This document shows, one piece after another, positions 1 to 5,687 of a DNA stretch of 9,498 nt. Below the pieces are notes generated by a model. That model had not been told where the DNA came from. It saw only the letters and a program-made list of their open reading frames with translations, and did no database searches. The stretch comes from a bacterium (GTDB lineage Bacteria > Planctomycetota > Planctomycetia > Pirellulales > Pirellulaceae). The first letter of the stretch is position 1. Each line of letters begins with the position of its first letter. The translations under genes were made by a program, and so were the position numbers. The stretch lies in assembly GCA_030432015.1 (NCBI GenBank), contig JAUIHJ010000293.1, forward strand, positions 1-9,498, given 5' to 3'.

Positions 1-2798
1 GCGAATTGCCGCGCGGATTCAACGTAGGTTGGGTCGTTCAAGAGTACGAGCGCCTGTAACGGAGTATTGGAACGCGGTCGTTCAACCGTGCACTCTTCGC
101 GACTCGGCGCATCAAAGGCCAGCAGGCTGGGATGCAAGAACGTGCGTTGCCAATACGTATAAAGGCCGCGGCGGTAGGCGTCCTCGCCCTGGTCCGCTGT
201 CCATTTACGCTTCGGAAAATTCAAGTGCTGCCAGTAGCCGGCCGGTTGGTAGGGTTTGACACTCGAGCCTCCGACCTTGGTCACCAACAAGCCGCTAATG
301 GCCAGGGCATTGTCGCGCACCATTTCGGCATCCAGGCGAAATCGTCCCTGCCGCGCCAGCCACTTATTGTTGGGATCTTTCTCCCGAATCTCCGGCGTCG
401 TTCGCGACGACTGCTGGTAAGTGCGGGACATCAGGATCCGCTTCACCATGCGTTTAACGTCCCAACCACTTTCCATGAAGTCGACCGCAAGTGTGTCCAG
501 CAGTTCTGGATGGGTGGGCCATTCGCCCTGTGTACCGAAATCGTCGAGCGACTTGACGATCCCGCGACCGAAGAACAGTTTCCACAGTCGATTAACAAAG
601 ACCCGCGCCGTCAGCGGATTGTCACGTGCGACAAGCCACTGTCCCAATGCGTGCCGGGCGCGCTGCCGATCACCGACCACCAGTGGCAGTAGCGACGCGG
701 GAGTGGCCGGCGAAACGATATCGCCAGATTCATCGAGCCAGTTGCCTCGCGGCAACATCCGCACCGTACGCGGCGAGATCGAGACCGTAATCAATGTCTT
801 GGGAAACGCCGCTCGCACTTGTTTCAGCTCCGCCTCCGTAGCAGCAATCTGGTCGCGCACTTCGGCCAGCGCAGGAGCCAGCGTCCGATAGTGGGCCAGC
901 AGGGTTGCCTGCTGTGCGTCGCTGCGTGTGTTGGCATCGACCTTGATGGCCGCGATCACGTCGGCCGGAAGACCCGCCTCGTCGCTCAAGCCCGGTTTCT
1001 CCGCATCCGTCGTCGCCAGTCGAAAACGGCCAATGTTGTGCTTGGCAAACTGCGAGTCGTGCTTCAGCTGCACTTCCAGTGTCGCGTTCTCCGGCAACAG
1101 CACGGGTTCAGCCAGAACGAAGACGGCAGTCCGATTCTGAGCCTGGTTGTGACCGTCGCCCGCCCATCCGGTATCGTTCTTCCCGTCGATTGCATTGGCC
1201 ACGGGGTAGTTCTGCTGCGAAAAATCCGCCACTGCCGACTCGATCTTGAGGGGCTGGGGGTCGGCACCCGGCACCTGCAGCGCGACGGCAAATTCCGTCA
1301 ACACAAAATTCCCGTTGGCTCGGGACAGGCTCTTGTTCACCAAACTGTCATGCGTCAGCGCCTCCAGGCGCAGCGCGGTGACCGTCGCCTGTGCGGGTTT
1401 GAGAACAACCGTGTAGGTGTCCTTCGCCGGATTGCTGCCGGAGCTAAGCACGCCAAGATCATCTTGGACGGTGAGCGTGGCACCGCCAGAGGAAGTTGCC
1501 TCGGCTGGCTTCAGCGCCTGCCAGATCGGTTTTCCGTCGGCCAGGTCGAGTCGCCGGGCGTCGACCCAGTTGGCGAGGCCCGCCAGCAGTTCGGGAGTCG
1601 TCGCGGCATATTGCGTTTGCAGGTGTGACAATTCACTTGCCAATTCGGCAACGCGCTGCTCCTGCGCCGGTGTCGGCAACGCGGTCTGTTTCTGGTTGCC
1701 AACAGGAATTTCTTCGACATCAGCAAAGAAGGCCGCAAAGCTGTAGAAATCGCGCATGCTCAACGGATCGAATTTATGGTCGTGGCATTCGCAACAGCCC
1801 ATGGTCATGCCGAGCCAGGCCGCCGCGGTATTTCGCACGCGATCCGCCTGATACTTCGCGGTGTATTCCTTTGGCTGGGCGCCCCCTTCCTGCGTCGTCT
1901 GCAGGAGCCGATTGTAGCCCGAGGCGATTTTCTGTTGGTTGGTGGCAGCGGGCAACAGGTCGCCGGCGATTTGCTCGATCGTGAATTGATCAAACGGCAA
2001 GTTGTCATTGAAGGCGCGGATCACGTAGTCACGATAGGGCGAGACATCACGATGATTGTCGCTGTGATAGCCACCTGTGTCGGCGTAGCGAACCACATCC
2101 AGCCAATAGACGGCCATACGCTCGCCGTAATGTTGCGACGCCAACAGGCGATCGACCGCCTGTTCGTAGGCGAGCGGTGAATCGTCCTGGAGAAATGCCG
2201 CGACGTCTTCGGCCCGAGGTGGCAGACCGGTGAGATCAAAGGACAGCCGCCGCAACAGCGTTCGCCGGTCGGCGGCCGGGGCCGGTTCCAGGCCGTGCTG
2301 CCCAAGTTTCGCTCGGACGAATCGATCGATCACGTCAAGCGATGCGGAGGGATCTGCGTGCGGCGGTTCGTGTCGCTGGGGAGGAATGAGCGACCAATGC
2401 TCTTCCCAGTCGGCACCACTGGCGATCCAGCGGGAAATTGTGGCAATCTGGGCCTCACTGACGCTCCGGCCACTGGAACCGGGCGGCATTCGTTCGTCCG
2501 GGTCGTCGGTGGTGAGGCGTCGCAGCAATTCGCTTTGTTCCGGTTTCCCCGGTCGGATCACCGGCGCCCCATCGCGATCCGCCTTGGCGTCCGCTTCGAC
2601 GTCCAGCCGCAAATCTGCTTCGCGTGTGTTTTCGTCGGGACCGTGGCAGGCAAAACATTTATCCGCCAGGATCGTACGCACGTCACGGTTGAAACTGACG
2701 GCATCGTCGGCCGCGGAATTCGTCGTCAGCGTGGTCAACGTCAGGATCGTAGCAAGCGTGGCCGCAAGCGTGCGCGCCATCGAGCGAGAGTGATTCAT
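1..2798 (-). CDS. PSD1-type planctomycete cytochrome c domain protein (PSCyt1-DUF1549-DUF1553), 3' end off window
   Basis: The minus frame is open from ATG at 2798 to the window edge (932 codons, no stop), after a strong Shine-Dalgarno GGAGGA at 2808-2803. Residues 1-30 look like a signal peptide ending NSAADD, so the protein is exported. A first haem motif, CFACH, is at residues 48-52 in the PSCyt1 domain (about 33-110). DUF1549/PSCyt2 covers about 155-365 and holds a second CxxCH (CCECHDHKFDP, from residue 335). A middle region has NAIDGKNDTGWAGDG near residue 536, typical of the discoidin-like insert of this family. DUF1553 begins near residue 700 and includes LTARVFVNRLWKLFFGRG and NTPLQALVLLNDPTY. 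The family is abundant in planctomycetes; its members often sit beside DUF1501 genes and are proposed to act in periplasmic redox or polysaccharide breakdown, but the exact reaction is unknown. The missing C-terminus is probably short. Family assignment is secure; function is not. Confidence 0.95.
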   Translation of the reverse strand, partial: MNHSRSMARTLAATLATILTLTTLTTNSAADDAVSFNRDVRTILADKCFACHGPDENTREADLRLDVEADAKADRDGAPVIRPGKPEQSELLRRLTTDDPDERMPPGSSGRSVSEAQIATISRWIASGADWEEHWSLIPPQRHEPPHADPSASLDVIDRFVRAKLGQHGLEPAPAADRRTLLRRLSFDLTGLPPRAEDVAAFLQDDSPLAYEQAVDRLLASQHYGERMAVYWLDVVRYADTGGYHSDNHRDVSPYRDYVIRAFNDNLPFDQFTIEQIAGDLLPAATNQQKIASGYNRLLQTTQEGGAQPKEYTAKYQADRVRNTAAAWLGMTMGCCECHDHKFDPLSMRDFYSFAAFFADVEEIPVGNQKQTALPTPAQEQRVAELASELSHLQTQYAATTPELLAGLANWVDARRLDLADGKPIWQALKPAEATSSGGATLTVQDDLGVLSSGSNPAKDTYTVVLKPAQATVTALRLEALTHDSLVNKSLSRANGNFVLTEFAVALQVPGADPQPLKIESAVADFSQQNYPVANAIDGKNDTGWAGDGHNQAQNRTAVFVLAEPVLLPENATLEVQLKHDSQFAKHNIGRFRLATTDAEKPGLSDEAGLPADVIAAIKVDANTRSDAQQATLLAHYRTLAPALAEVRDQIAATEAELKQVRAAFPKTLITVSISPRTVRMLPRGNWLDESGDIVSPATPASLLPLVVGDRQRARHALGQWLVARDNPLTARVFVNRLWKLFFGRGIVKSLDDFGTQGEWPTHPELLDTLAVDFMESGWDVKRMVKRILMSRTYQQSSRTTPEIREKDPNNKWLARQGRFRLDAEMVRDNALAISGLLVTKVGGSSVKPYQPAGYWQHLNFPKRKWTADQGEDAYRRGLYTYWQRTFLHPSLLAFDAPSREECTVERPRSNTPLQALVLLNDPTYVESARQF

Positions 2799-2832
2799 CG
2801 ATTCCTCCGAGGTGGGCAACTTCCTATGAAAT

Positions 2833-2861
2833 AGCCTATCTCGGTGACTCGCCAGCCTCAA
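2833..2861 (-). promoter_or_regulatory. weak candidate promoter of the PSD1 gene
   Basis: On the minus strand TTGAGG (2861-2856) and TAGGCT (2838-2833) are separated by 17 nt, about 35 bp upstream of the start codon. The -35 half is fair and the -10 half poor. The left target-site duplication of the inserted element abuts this site directly, so any element upstream of the -35 has been displaced by the insertion. Inference only. Confidence 0.22.
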
Positions 2862-2869
2862 GGGAATCG
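2862..2869. repeat. left target-site duplication of the inserted element
   Basis: GGGAATCG is directly adjacent to the left terminal inverted repeat and is repeated in the same orientation at 6342-6349, directly outside the right terminal inverted repeat. One further G also matches (9 bp), but that base can equally belong to the left terminal repeat. IS1-family insertion gives 8-10 bp duplications, so the length fits. Confidence 0.85.
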
Positions 2870-2893
2870 GGTGGTGGGGGATTAGTGAGGGGC
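2870..2893 (+). repeat. left terminal inverted repeat
   Basis: Reads GGTGGTGGGGGATTAGTGAG and then GGGC. It is the inverted counterpart of 6318-6341, with one mismatch at the fourth base (G here, A there). Its inner base is part of the TAG that would end the restored transposase frame. Confidence 0.88.
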
Positions 2894-2957
2894 TATTTTT
2901 CCAGGACCGCATCAAACAGGTCGTCGAACGACCAAAGCCGGTCCGTCAACTTCGCCA
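2893..2957 (-). pseudogene. out-of-frame C-terminal tail of the transposase
   Basis: Read in a frame shifted from the upstream transposase, the minus strand encodes MAKLTDRLWSFDDLFDAVLE-K and then TAG at 2895-2893. A LTDRLWS / LTDHVWS tail is what related IS1-like transposases carry after their 'P-A-M' segment, so this is the severed natural C-terminus of the transposase, not a separate gene. Removing 23 bp (one copy of the 9-bp repeat plus the 14 bp between copies) puts it back in frame and gives a 342-residue protein. Confidence 0.75.
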
Positions 2958-2989
2958 TCATAGCAGGGGATGTCCGATCCTCATAGCAG
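2958..2989. repeat. 9-bp direct repeat bracketing a 14-bp insertion in the transposase
   Basis: TCATAGCAG occurs at 2958-2966 and again at 2981-2989, separated by GGGATGTCCGATCC, which has inverted ends (GGAT ... ATCC). The 23-bp unit is not a multiple of three and destroys the transposase reading frame. The pattern resembles the footprint left when an element that duplicates 9 bp is imperfectly excised; slippage is a simpler alternative. Confidence 0.85.
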
Positions 2990-3944
2990 CCGTAGGGCGT
3001 TTCTGGCCCGAGTTCCCAGGCGTCCGAGTCCGCCAGCACCAGTTGTAGTAGCAGGCGAACATGGCGAACGCCGCTTCCAGGTTTTCCAGCTTCTTACTGA
3101 AAGCGTACGTCAGCCGGTTCAGACGCTTCATGAATAGACGCTGGGTGCCGTTGAGCCTTTCCACATGTGACGTATTTATCGTGTACAGCTCGCGGCCTTC
3201 CATGTTGCGGTGGCCAGTCCGTTTCGTTCCTACCATCTCGCTGGGAGTGTAAACCATGTTGGCGTTTCGGTATTCCTTGATTATCGAACCGTAGCGGACG
3301 TAGGGACCGAAGGCCAGGTCGACCGCTTCTGGATAGGCAGCAAAGCCATCGGTGCTGATCTGCACGATTGGACGGAAGCGACCCTTCGTGAAGTTGTGAT
3401 CGTCGGCCTGTCCAGGGCCGGGCATGTTCAATCGACCCGCAACGTCTTTGAGGAAGCGACGCGCGTTGTCCGCCGATCGCTTGCCGATGATGAAGCTGGG
3501 CATCAGCTTCGTCTTGGAATCGATACAGGTCCAGATAAACATCTCGCCGATGTCGTGGCGTTCACGTTTCTCATCGACGGTCAGCCGAGCCTGTTTTTTG
3601 TATACCGTCGTGTGCTGTTCATCGAACTGCAAGTGAGTCAGGTTCAGTCCTCGCATTTCTCGGTCCATGAATACGCGGCACTTGCCGCCAAAGAAGACCA
3701 ACAACCGACAGGCGGTCTTTTTGTCGAGCCCGGTGATTCGCTCGGTCCCGCGAATCGAATTACCCTCAACCAGCAGCCGCAAGGCAAGCTTGGCGTCGGC
3801 AATGCTGATCCGCATGTCGCCAAGAGGGTTGCGAGGCCGAACCGTCCAGCTCACGCCGCAATCCTTGCACTTCCAGCGCTGCTGGCCTTTGCGGTCGCGG
3901 CCCTTGCTGGTTTTCCGCTCGTGCTTGCATGCTGCCTTAATCAT
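2958..3944 (-). CDS. IS1-family DDE transposase, C-terminus frameshifted
   Basis: The 328-residue product has a zinc-ribbon-like N-terminus (C6, H8, then CKDC at 26-29), a helix-turn-helix region at about 45-85 (GNSIRGTERITGLDKKTACR) and an IS1-type catalytic core: LQFDEQ with D108, STDGFAAY with D199 and SHVERLN with E262, followed by RLTYAFSKKLENLE as in IS1. All three presumed catalytic residues are present. The start is ATG at 3944; GGGAAG about 10 nt upstream is a modest ribosome site. The frame ends early in RIGHPLL and stop, because a 9-bp repeat and 14 intervening bp shift it after residue 321; the last 21 natural residues lie out of frame at 2893-2957. The protein would catalyse cut-and-paste or replicative movement between the terminal repeats at 2870-2893 and 6318-6341. 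Whether the truncated form is active cannot be told from sequence. Confidence 0.9.
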   Translation of the reverse strand: MIKAACKHERKTSKGRDRKGQQRWKCKDCGVSWTVRPRNPLGDMRISIADAKLALRLLVEGNSIRGTERITGLDKKTACRLLVFFGGKCRVFMDREMRGLNLTHLQFDEQHTTVYKKQARLTVDEKRERHDIGEMFIWTCIDSKTKLMPSFIIGKRSADNARRFLKDVAGRLNMPGPGQADDHNFTKGRFRPIVQISTDGFAAYPEAVDLAFGPYVRYGSIIKEYRNANMVYTPSEMVGTKRTGHRNMEGRELYTINTSHVERLNGTQRLFMKRLNRLTYAFSKKLENLEAAFAMFACYYNWCWRTRTPGNSGQKRPTAAMRIGHPLL

Positions 3945-3968
3945 CGCGAAAGTCTTCCCGTTGCTTGG

Positions 3969-4014
3969 GGCTTTCGCTAAGATGAAGGTCTCTAGGCTTA
4001 GCTTGGCGAAAGCC
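3969..4014 (-). promoter_or_regulatory. stem-loop in the transposase leader
   Basis: GGCTTTCGC (3969-3977) pairs with GCGAAAGCC (4006-4014), and inside this GCTAAG (3976-3981) can pair with CTTAGC (3997-4002) with a small bulge. The structure begins 25 nt upstream of the transposase ATG. Leader hairpins of this kind often limit translation of transposase mRNA that is read in from outside; that role is inferred here. Confidence 0.45.
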
Positions 4015-4024
4015 GGGTTAAGTT

Positions 4025-4059
4025 GGCGGCCGGTGTTTCCAGCACTTGCCGCCTTTTTT
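4025..4059 (+). terminator. candidate intrinsic terminator (plus strand)
   Basis: GGCGGC (4025-4030) and GCCGCC (4048-4053) form a perfect GC-rich stem, with a possible inner GTG/CAC, and six T residues follow at 4054-4059. It reads rightwards, between the transposase leader and the promoter of the next plus-strand gene. It could stop transcription that runs antisense through the transposase from entering the cargo. Confidence 0.5.
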
Positions 4060-4082
4060 GTTCCTCAAAGAACTGCACTTAT

Positions 4083-4145
4083 TGTATATCATTTAGTCGC
4101 CCGGTCAAGGGTTGACTCAGGTCTTTTTTGATATACAGTTATGGC
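4083..4145 (+). promoter_or_regulatory. promoter with flanking 9-bp inverted repeat (candidate operator)
   Basis: TTGACT (4112-4117) and TACAGT (4134-4139) are spaced by 16 nt, and the ATG at 4146 lies 7 nt after the -10, so the message is probably leaderless. TGTATATCA (4083-4091) and its exact inverse TGATATACA (4129-4137) flank the -35, the second copy overlapping the -10. A small ribbon-helix-helix-like protein is the first gene downstream, so autorepression through these two sites is a natural inference. Confidence 0.45.
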
Positions 4146-4337
4146 ATGACTAAGAAAACACTCGGGGCGCCGAAGAAACCGCCAGCGGACCGCAAATCAG
4201 AGGTGGTCCTACTTCGCCTCACAGCATCCGAAAAAGCGGACTGCGAGCGGGCCGCCGAACTGGACGGCGTGAAGTTGGCCACATGGGCACGCAAGGCCCT
4301 CGTGGGGATCGCTGGACGGCGCATCAAGCGCGGTTAG
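4146..4337 (+). CDS. small ribbon-helix-helix-like DNA-binding protein (putative)
   Basis: The product from ATG 4146 has 63 residues: a basic, Pro-rich N-terminus (MTKKTLGAPKKPPADRKSE), then a strand-like VVLLRLTASEK and two probable helices (ADCERAAELDGVKLATWARK) ending in ALVGIAGRR. The pattern, a beta-strand after a basic tail and then 'A-G-x-x-L-x-x-W-x-R-x-A-L', is that of ribbon-helix-helix proteins such as small repressors and MobC-type relaxosome subunits. An upstream in-frame TTG at 4128 would add six residues but falls inside the predicted promoter, so ATG 4146 is preferred. A 9-bp inverted repeat at its promoter fits autoregulation. The stop codon lies one base from the 3' end of the convergent tRNA-like gene. 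The assignment rests on a short sequence and remains tentative. Confidence 0.65.
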   Translation: MTKKTLGAPKKPPADRKSEVVLLRLTASEKADCERAAELDGVKLATWARKALVGIAGRRIKRG

Positions 4338-4338
4338 C

Positions 4339-4431
4339 GGAGAGAAGGGGAATCGAACCCAATCCGTTTGCGCGGATTCCCTAGGGTCGCTTATAAGACG
4401 ATTTGCTGGACCAACCAGCGGGCCGCTCTCC
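4339..4431 (-). tRNA. non-canonical tRNA-like gene, 9/3 acceptor branch, long variable arm, anticodon UAU
   Basis: Read 4431 to 4339 the 93 nt fold as a cloverleaf. The acceptor GGAGAGCGG (4431-4423) pairs with CTTCTCTCC (4347-4339): 8 of 9 positions pair, including one G-U, with C-U opposed at position 7. The D arm is GCTGG / TTGGT / CCAGC (4419-4405). The anticodon arm is TCGT / CTTATAA / GCGA (4401-4387), giving anticodon UAU, which reads the Ile codon AUA. The long variable arm has stem AATCCG / CGGATT (4378-4361). The T arm is GGG / TTCGATT / CCC (4360-4348) with a canonical T loop. A normal 7/5 acceptor and T-stem split leaves only three T-stem pairs, whereas 9/3 uses nearly every base. 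Such 9/3 and 8/4 folds with long variable arms are described for allo-tRNAs. CCA is not encoded; the next base is G. It lies 75 bp downstream of hicA on the same strand. A degraded tRNA is the main alternative. Confidence 0.6.
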
Positions 4432-4441
4432 TAGAGAGCGG
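4423..4441 (-). repeat. perfect hairpin overlapping the 5' end of the tRNA-like gene
   Basis: CCGCTCTC (4423-4430) and GAGAGCGG (4434-4441) are exact inverses around a 3-nt loop. One arm is most of the 5' acceptor strand of the tRNA-like gene, so the leader can compete with the 3' acceptor strand for it. It may be a processing signal, a folding switch, or the remnant of a neighbouring tRNA 3' end. Confidence 0.6.
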
Positions 4442-4506
4442 AAGCGCATCGCATTGAAATTAGAGATGTGTCCATGCGATGGATGACACTGGACATCCGA
4501 TTGGGT

Positions 4507-4734
4507 TCACAGCAAATCATTGAATTCATCGACCGTCAACCCAGCGTTTTCAATTTGGGATTTCAAGAGCCCAACGCCAACCGTCTTACCTGCGTGAACT
4601 GGAATCGAAAGCCGGAAACGGTGGCCGTCCTTTTTAAGGATATGGTGAGAGCCAGAGATTCTCGACAGGTAAAAGCCTGCCTTTTCAAACGCAGCTACGA
4701 CTTCTTTACCCGACACCCTTGGAACACTAGACAT
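4507..4734 (-). CDS. hicA: HicA-family mRNA interferase toxin
   Basis: The 75-residue product has the compact double-stranded-RNA-binding-like fold of HicA: VSGKEVVAAFEKAGFYL, then RISGSHHILKK with the conserved catalytic histidine of the GSHH motif (about H30), and the typical IPVHAGKTVGVGLLKSQIENAGL C-terminus. HicA toxins cleave mRNA (and tmRNA) and stop growth until neutralised by HicB. The ATG at 4734 overlaps the end of hicB by 8 nt, implying coupled translation, and only a weak ribosome site is seen. Gene order is antitoxin first, toxin second, the reverse of the E. coli hicAB order. It is the third gene of a minus-strand cluster after the DUF6941 gene and hicB. Length and motifs look intact. 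Confidence 0.92.
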   Translation of the reverse strand: MSSVPRVSGKEVVAAFEKAGFYLSRISGSHHILKKDGHRFRLSIPVHAGKTVGVGLLKSQIENAGLTVDEFNDLL

Positions 4735-5044
4735 TCACCAGAATCCACTTTTGCTTCGCGCCTTCCGGGATCTCGTAATTCAGTGGGTCGTGCCAAGGGA
4801 TGTCTTCTCCGTCACCCAGATAGCTCGAAACCGCGCCAGAAATCGCCTCGCGGCAATTCGTAATTGCTTCTTCCTCGGAACTTCCGCAACTCCCGCATCC
4901 AGGAAGATTCAGCACGACAACTGAAATTGTGCCGTCGTCCTCACGGAGAATTGCCAAGTGGCACCTGTAGTATTTCGGATTCCAAACAGGTTCGCCCACG
5001 TTGTATGCAGAGTTTGTTTTATTCGACCAGACTGCTGTAGTCAT
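4727..5044 (-). CDS. hicB: HicB-family antitoxin, RNase H-like domain only
   Basis: The 105-residue product contains the HicB partial RNase H-like fold at about residues 25-75: YRCHLAILREDDGTISVVVL, NLPGCGSCGSSEEEAITNC and REAISGAVSSYL. It binds HicA and blocks its active site. The ATG at 5044 is chosen because AGGAG lies 7 nt upstream; an in-frame TTG at 5059 would place that site inside the gene. After the RNase H-like domain come only about 25 residues (LNYEIPEGAKQKWILVNV), with no ribbon-helix-helix or helix-turn-helix, so this HicB probably cannot repress its own promoter and regulation must come from elsewhere. It starts 18 bp after the DUF6941 stop and overlaps hicA by 8 nt. Confidence 0.9.
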   Translation of the reverse strand: MTTAVWSNKTNSAYNVGEPVWNPKYYRCHLAILREDDGTISVVVLNLPGCGSCGSSEEEAITNCREAISGAVSSYLGDGEDIPWHDPLNYEIPEGAKQKWILVNV

Positions 5045-5062
5045 AATGTCGCTCCTCAAAAA

Positions 5063-5500
5063 TTAGCCATCGATCGCCGTGGCGATCAATCTATGGGACC
5101 CTATCACTTCACCTTCACACACGATCTCAAACGCGTAGACGCCAGGGCCGGGAACACGTAAAGGTGGTAAGGCCAGAATGATTTCGACTGTTTCCAGACG
5201 ATCTGAGCACCTCACAGTAATCTCTTTTTCAAACACCACTTTGTTTTGCGTAAGTGAGACAAACTGAAACTCCAAAACGGTATGGTCGCAAACATCCGTT
5301 AGACTTATGTACGCGTACGGCGATCCCGGCTGGCCGCCAGAGAGCAGTACTTTTTTTGTCCCGTCTGGGTGTTCAATTTCTTCTGGAGGCTGGTTTCGAC
5401 GAAGCTGAAGGTGATTAAACGTTCCGGCGATAATTTTTTGACCGCCTTTGTCTTCAAACACCCGCTCAGCGAGAACCAGAGCTTGCAGGACGGGTGTCAC
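5063..5500 (-). CDS. DUF6941-like protein, first gene of the hicBA cluster
   Basis: The 145-residue product begins MTPVLQALVLAERVFEDKGG and continues with QKIIAGTFNHLQL, a beta-rich middle (SPYAYISLTDVCDHTVLEFQ), and ends PGPGVYAFEIVCEGEVIGSH-RLIATAIDG. The 'LxLAxRVxED', 'GTF' and 'PGxYxFEIxxxGExIGS' pattern matches my memory of the DUF6941 family, beta-sandwich proteins of unknown function common in environmental bacteria. No catalytic motif, signal peptide or membrane segment is visible, so it is probably cytoplasmic. The start is GTG at 5500; no ATG is available in frame nearby, and GAGG about 10 nt upstream is a weak ribosome site. The 18-bp gap to hicB implies one transcript. It may be an accessory to the toxin pair, or independent cargo sharing the promoter. 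Confidence 0.7.
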   Translation of the reverse strand: MTPVLQALVLAERVFEDKGGQKIIAGTFNHLQLRRNQPPEEIEHPDGTKKVLLSGGQPGSPYAYISLTDVCDHTVLEFQFVSLTQNKVVFEKEITVRCSDRLETVEIILALPPLRVPGPGVYAFEIVCEGEVIGSHRLIATAIDG

Positions 5501-5658
5501 TTCTCGCTTACCTCACATTGTAGTTGCGCAAAAGAAAAGCCGACTTCCTGAGAAAATCGACTGCATCATCCTTATTGCGGGACCGTCCTACGTTCCCGGC
5601 ATCCATGCCTTTGTTTGTAACTGCTTAATCGCAGTTCAACTTCAATCGTACGTCGAGG

Positions 5659-5687
5659 AACTTACATAAGCAAGCGCCCAACGTCAA
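5659..5687 (-). promoter_or_regulatory. candidate promoter of the DUF6941-hicB-hicA operon
   Basis: On the minus strand TTGACG (5687-5682) is followed after exactly 17 nt by TAAGTT (5664-5659). The -35 is good and the -10 weak. It would give a leader of about 150 nt before the GTG start at 5500, long enough to hold a short upstream ORF. Confidence 0.28.

Noticed and set aside
819..1628. Plus-strand 269-codon open frame and similar frames over 1-2800
   Set aside because: They lie antisense to the cytochrome c gene, which has two haem motifs, a signal peptide and family motifs throughout; the plus frames have none.
2870..3944. IS1595-family (ISXO2-like) assignment
   Set aside because: That related family also carries passengers and duplicates 8 bp, but the order of motifs (DEQ, TDGxxxY, HVERxN, then LTxAFSKKxE) and the GGTRRTG tips fit IS1 better.
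3210..3980. Plus-strand 256-codon frame opposite the transposase
   Set aside because: The minus frame carries the full DDE catalytic set; the plus frame matches nothing and crosses the transposase leader hairpin.
4339..4431. Selenocysteine tRNA
   Set aside because: The length and long variable arm would fit, but the anticodon is UAU, not UCA, and no 8-bp acceptor plus 5-bp T-stem can be formed.
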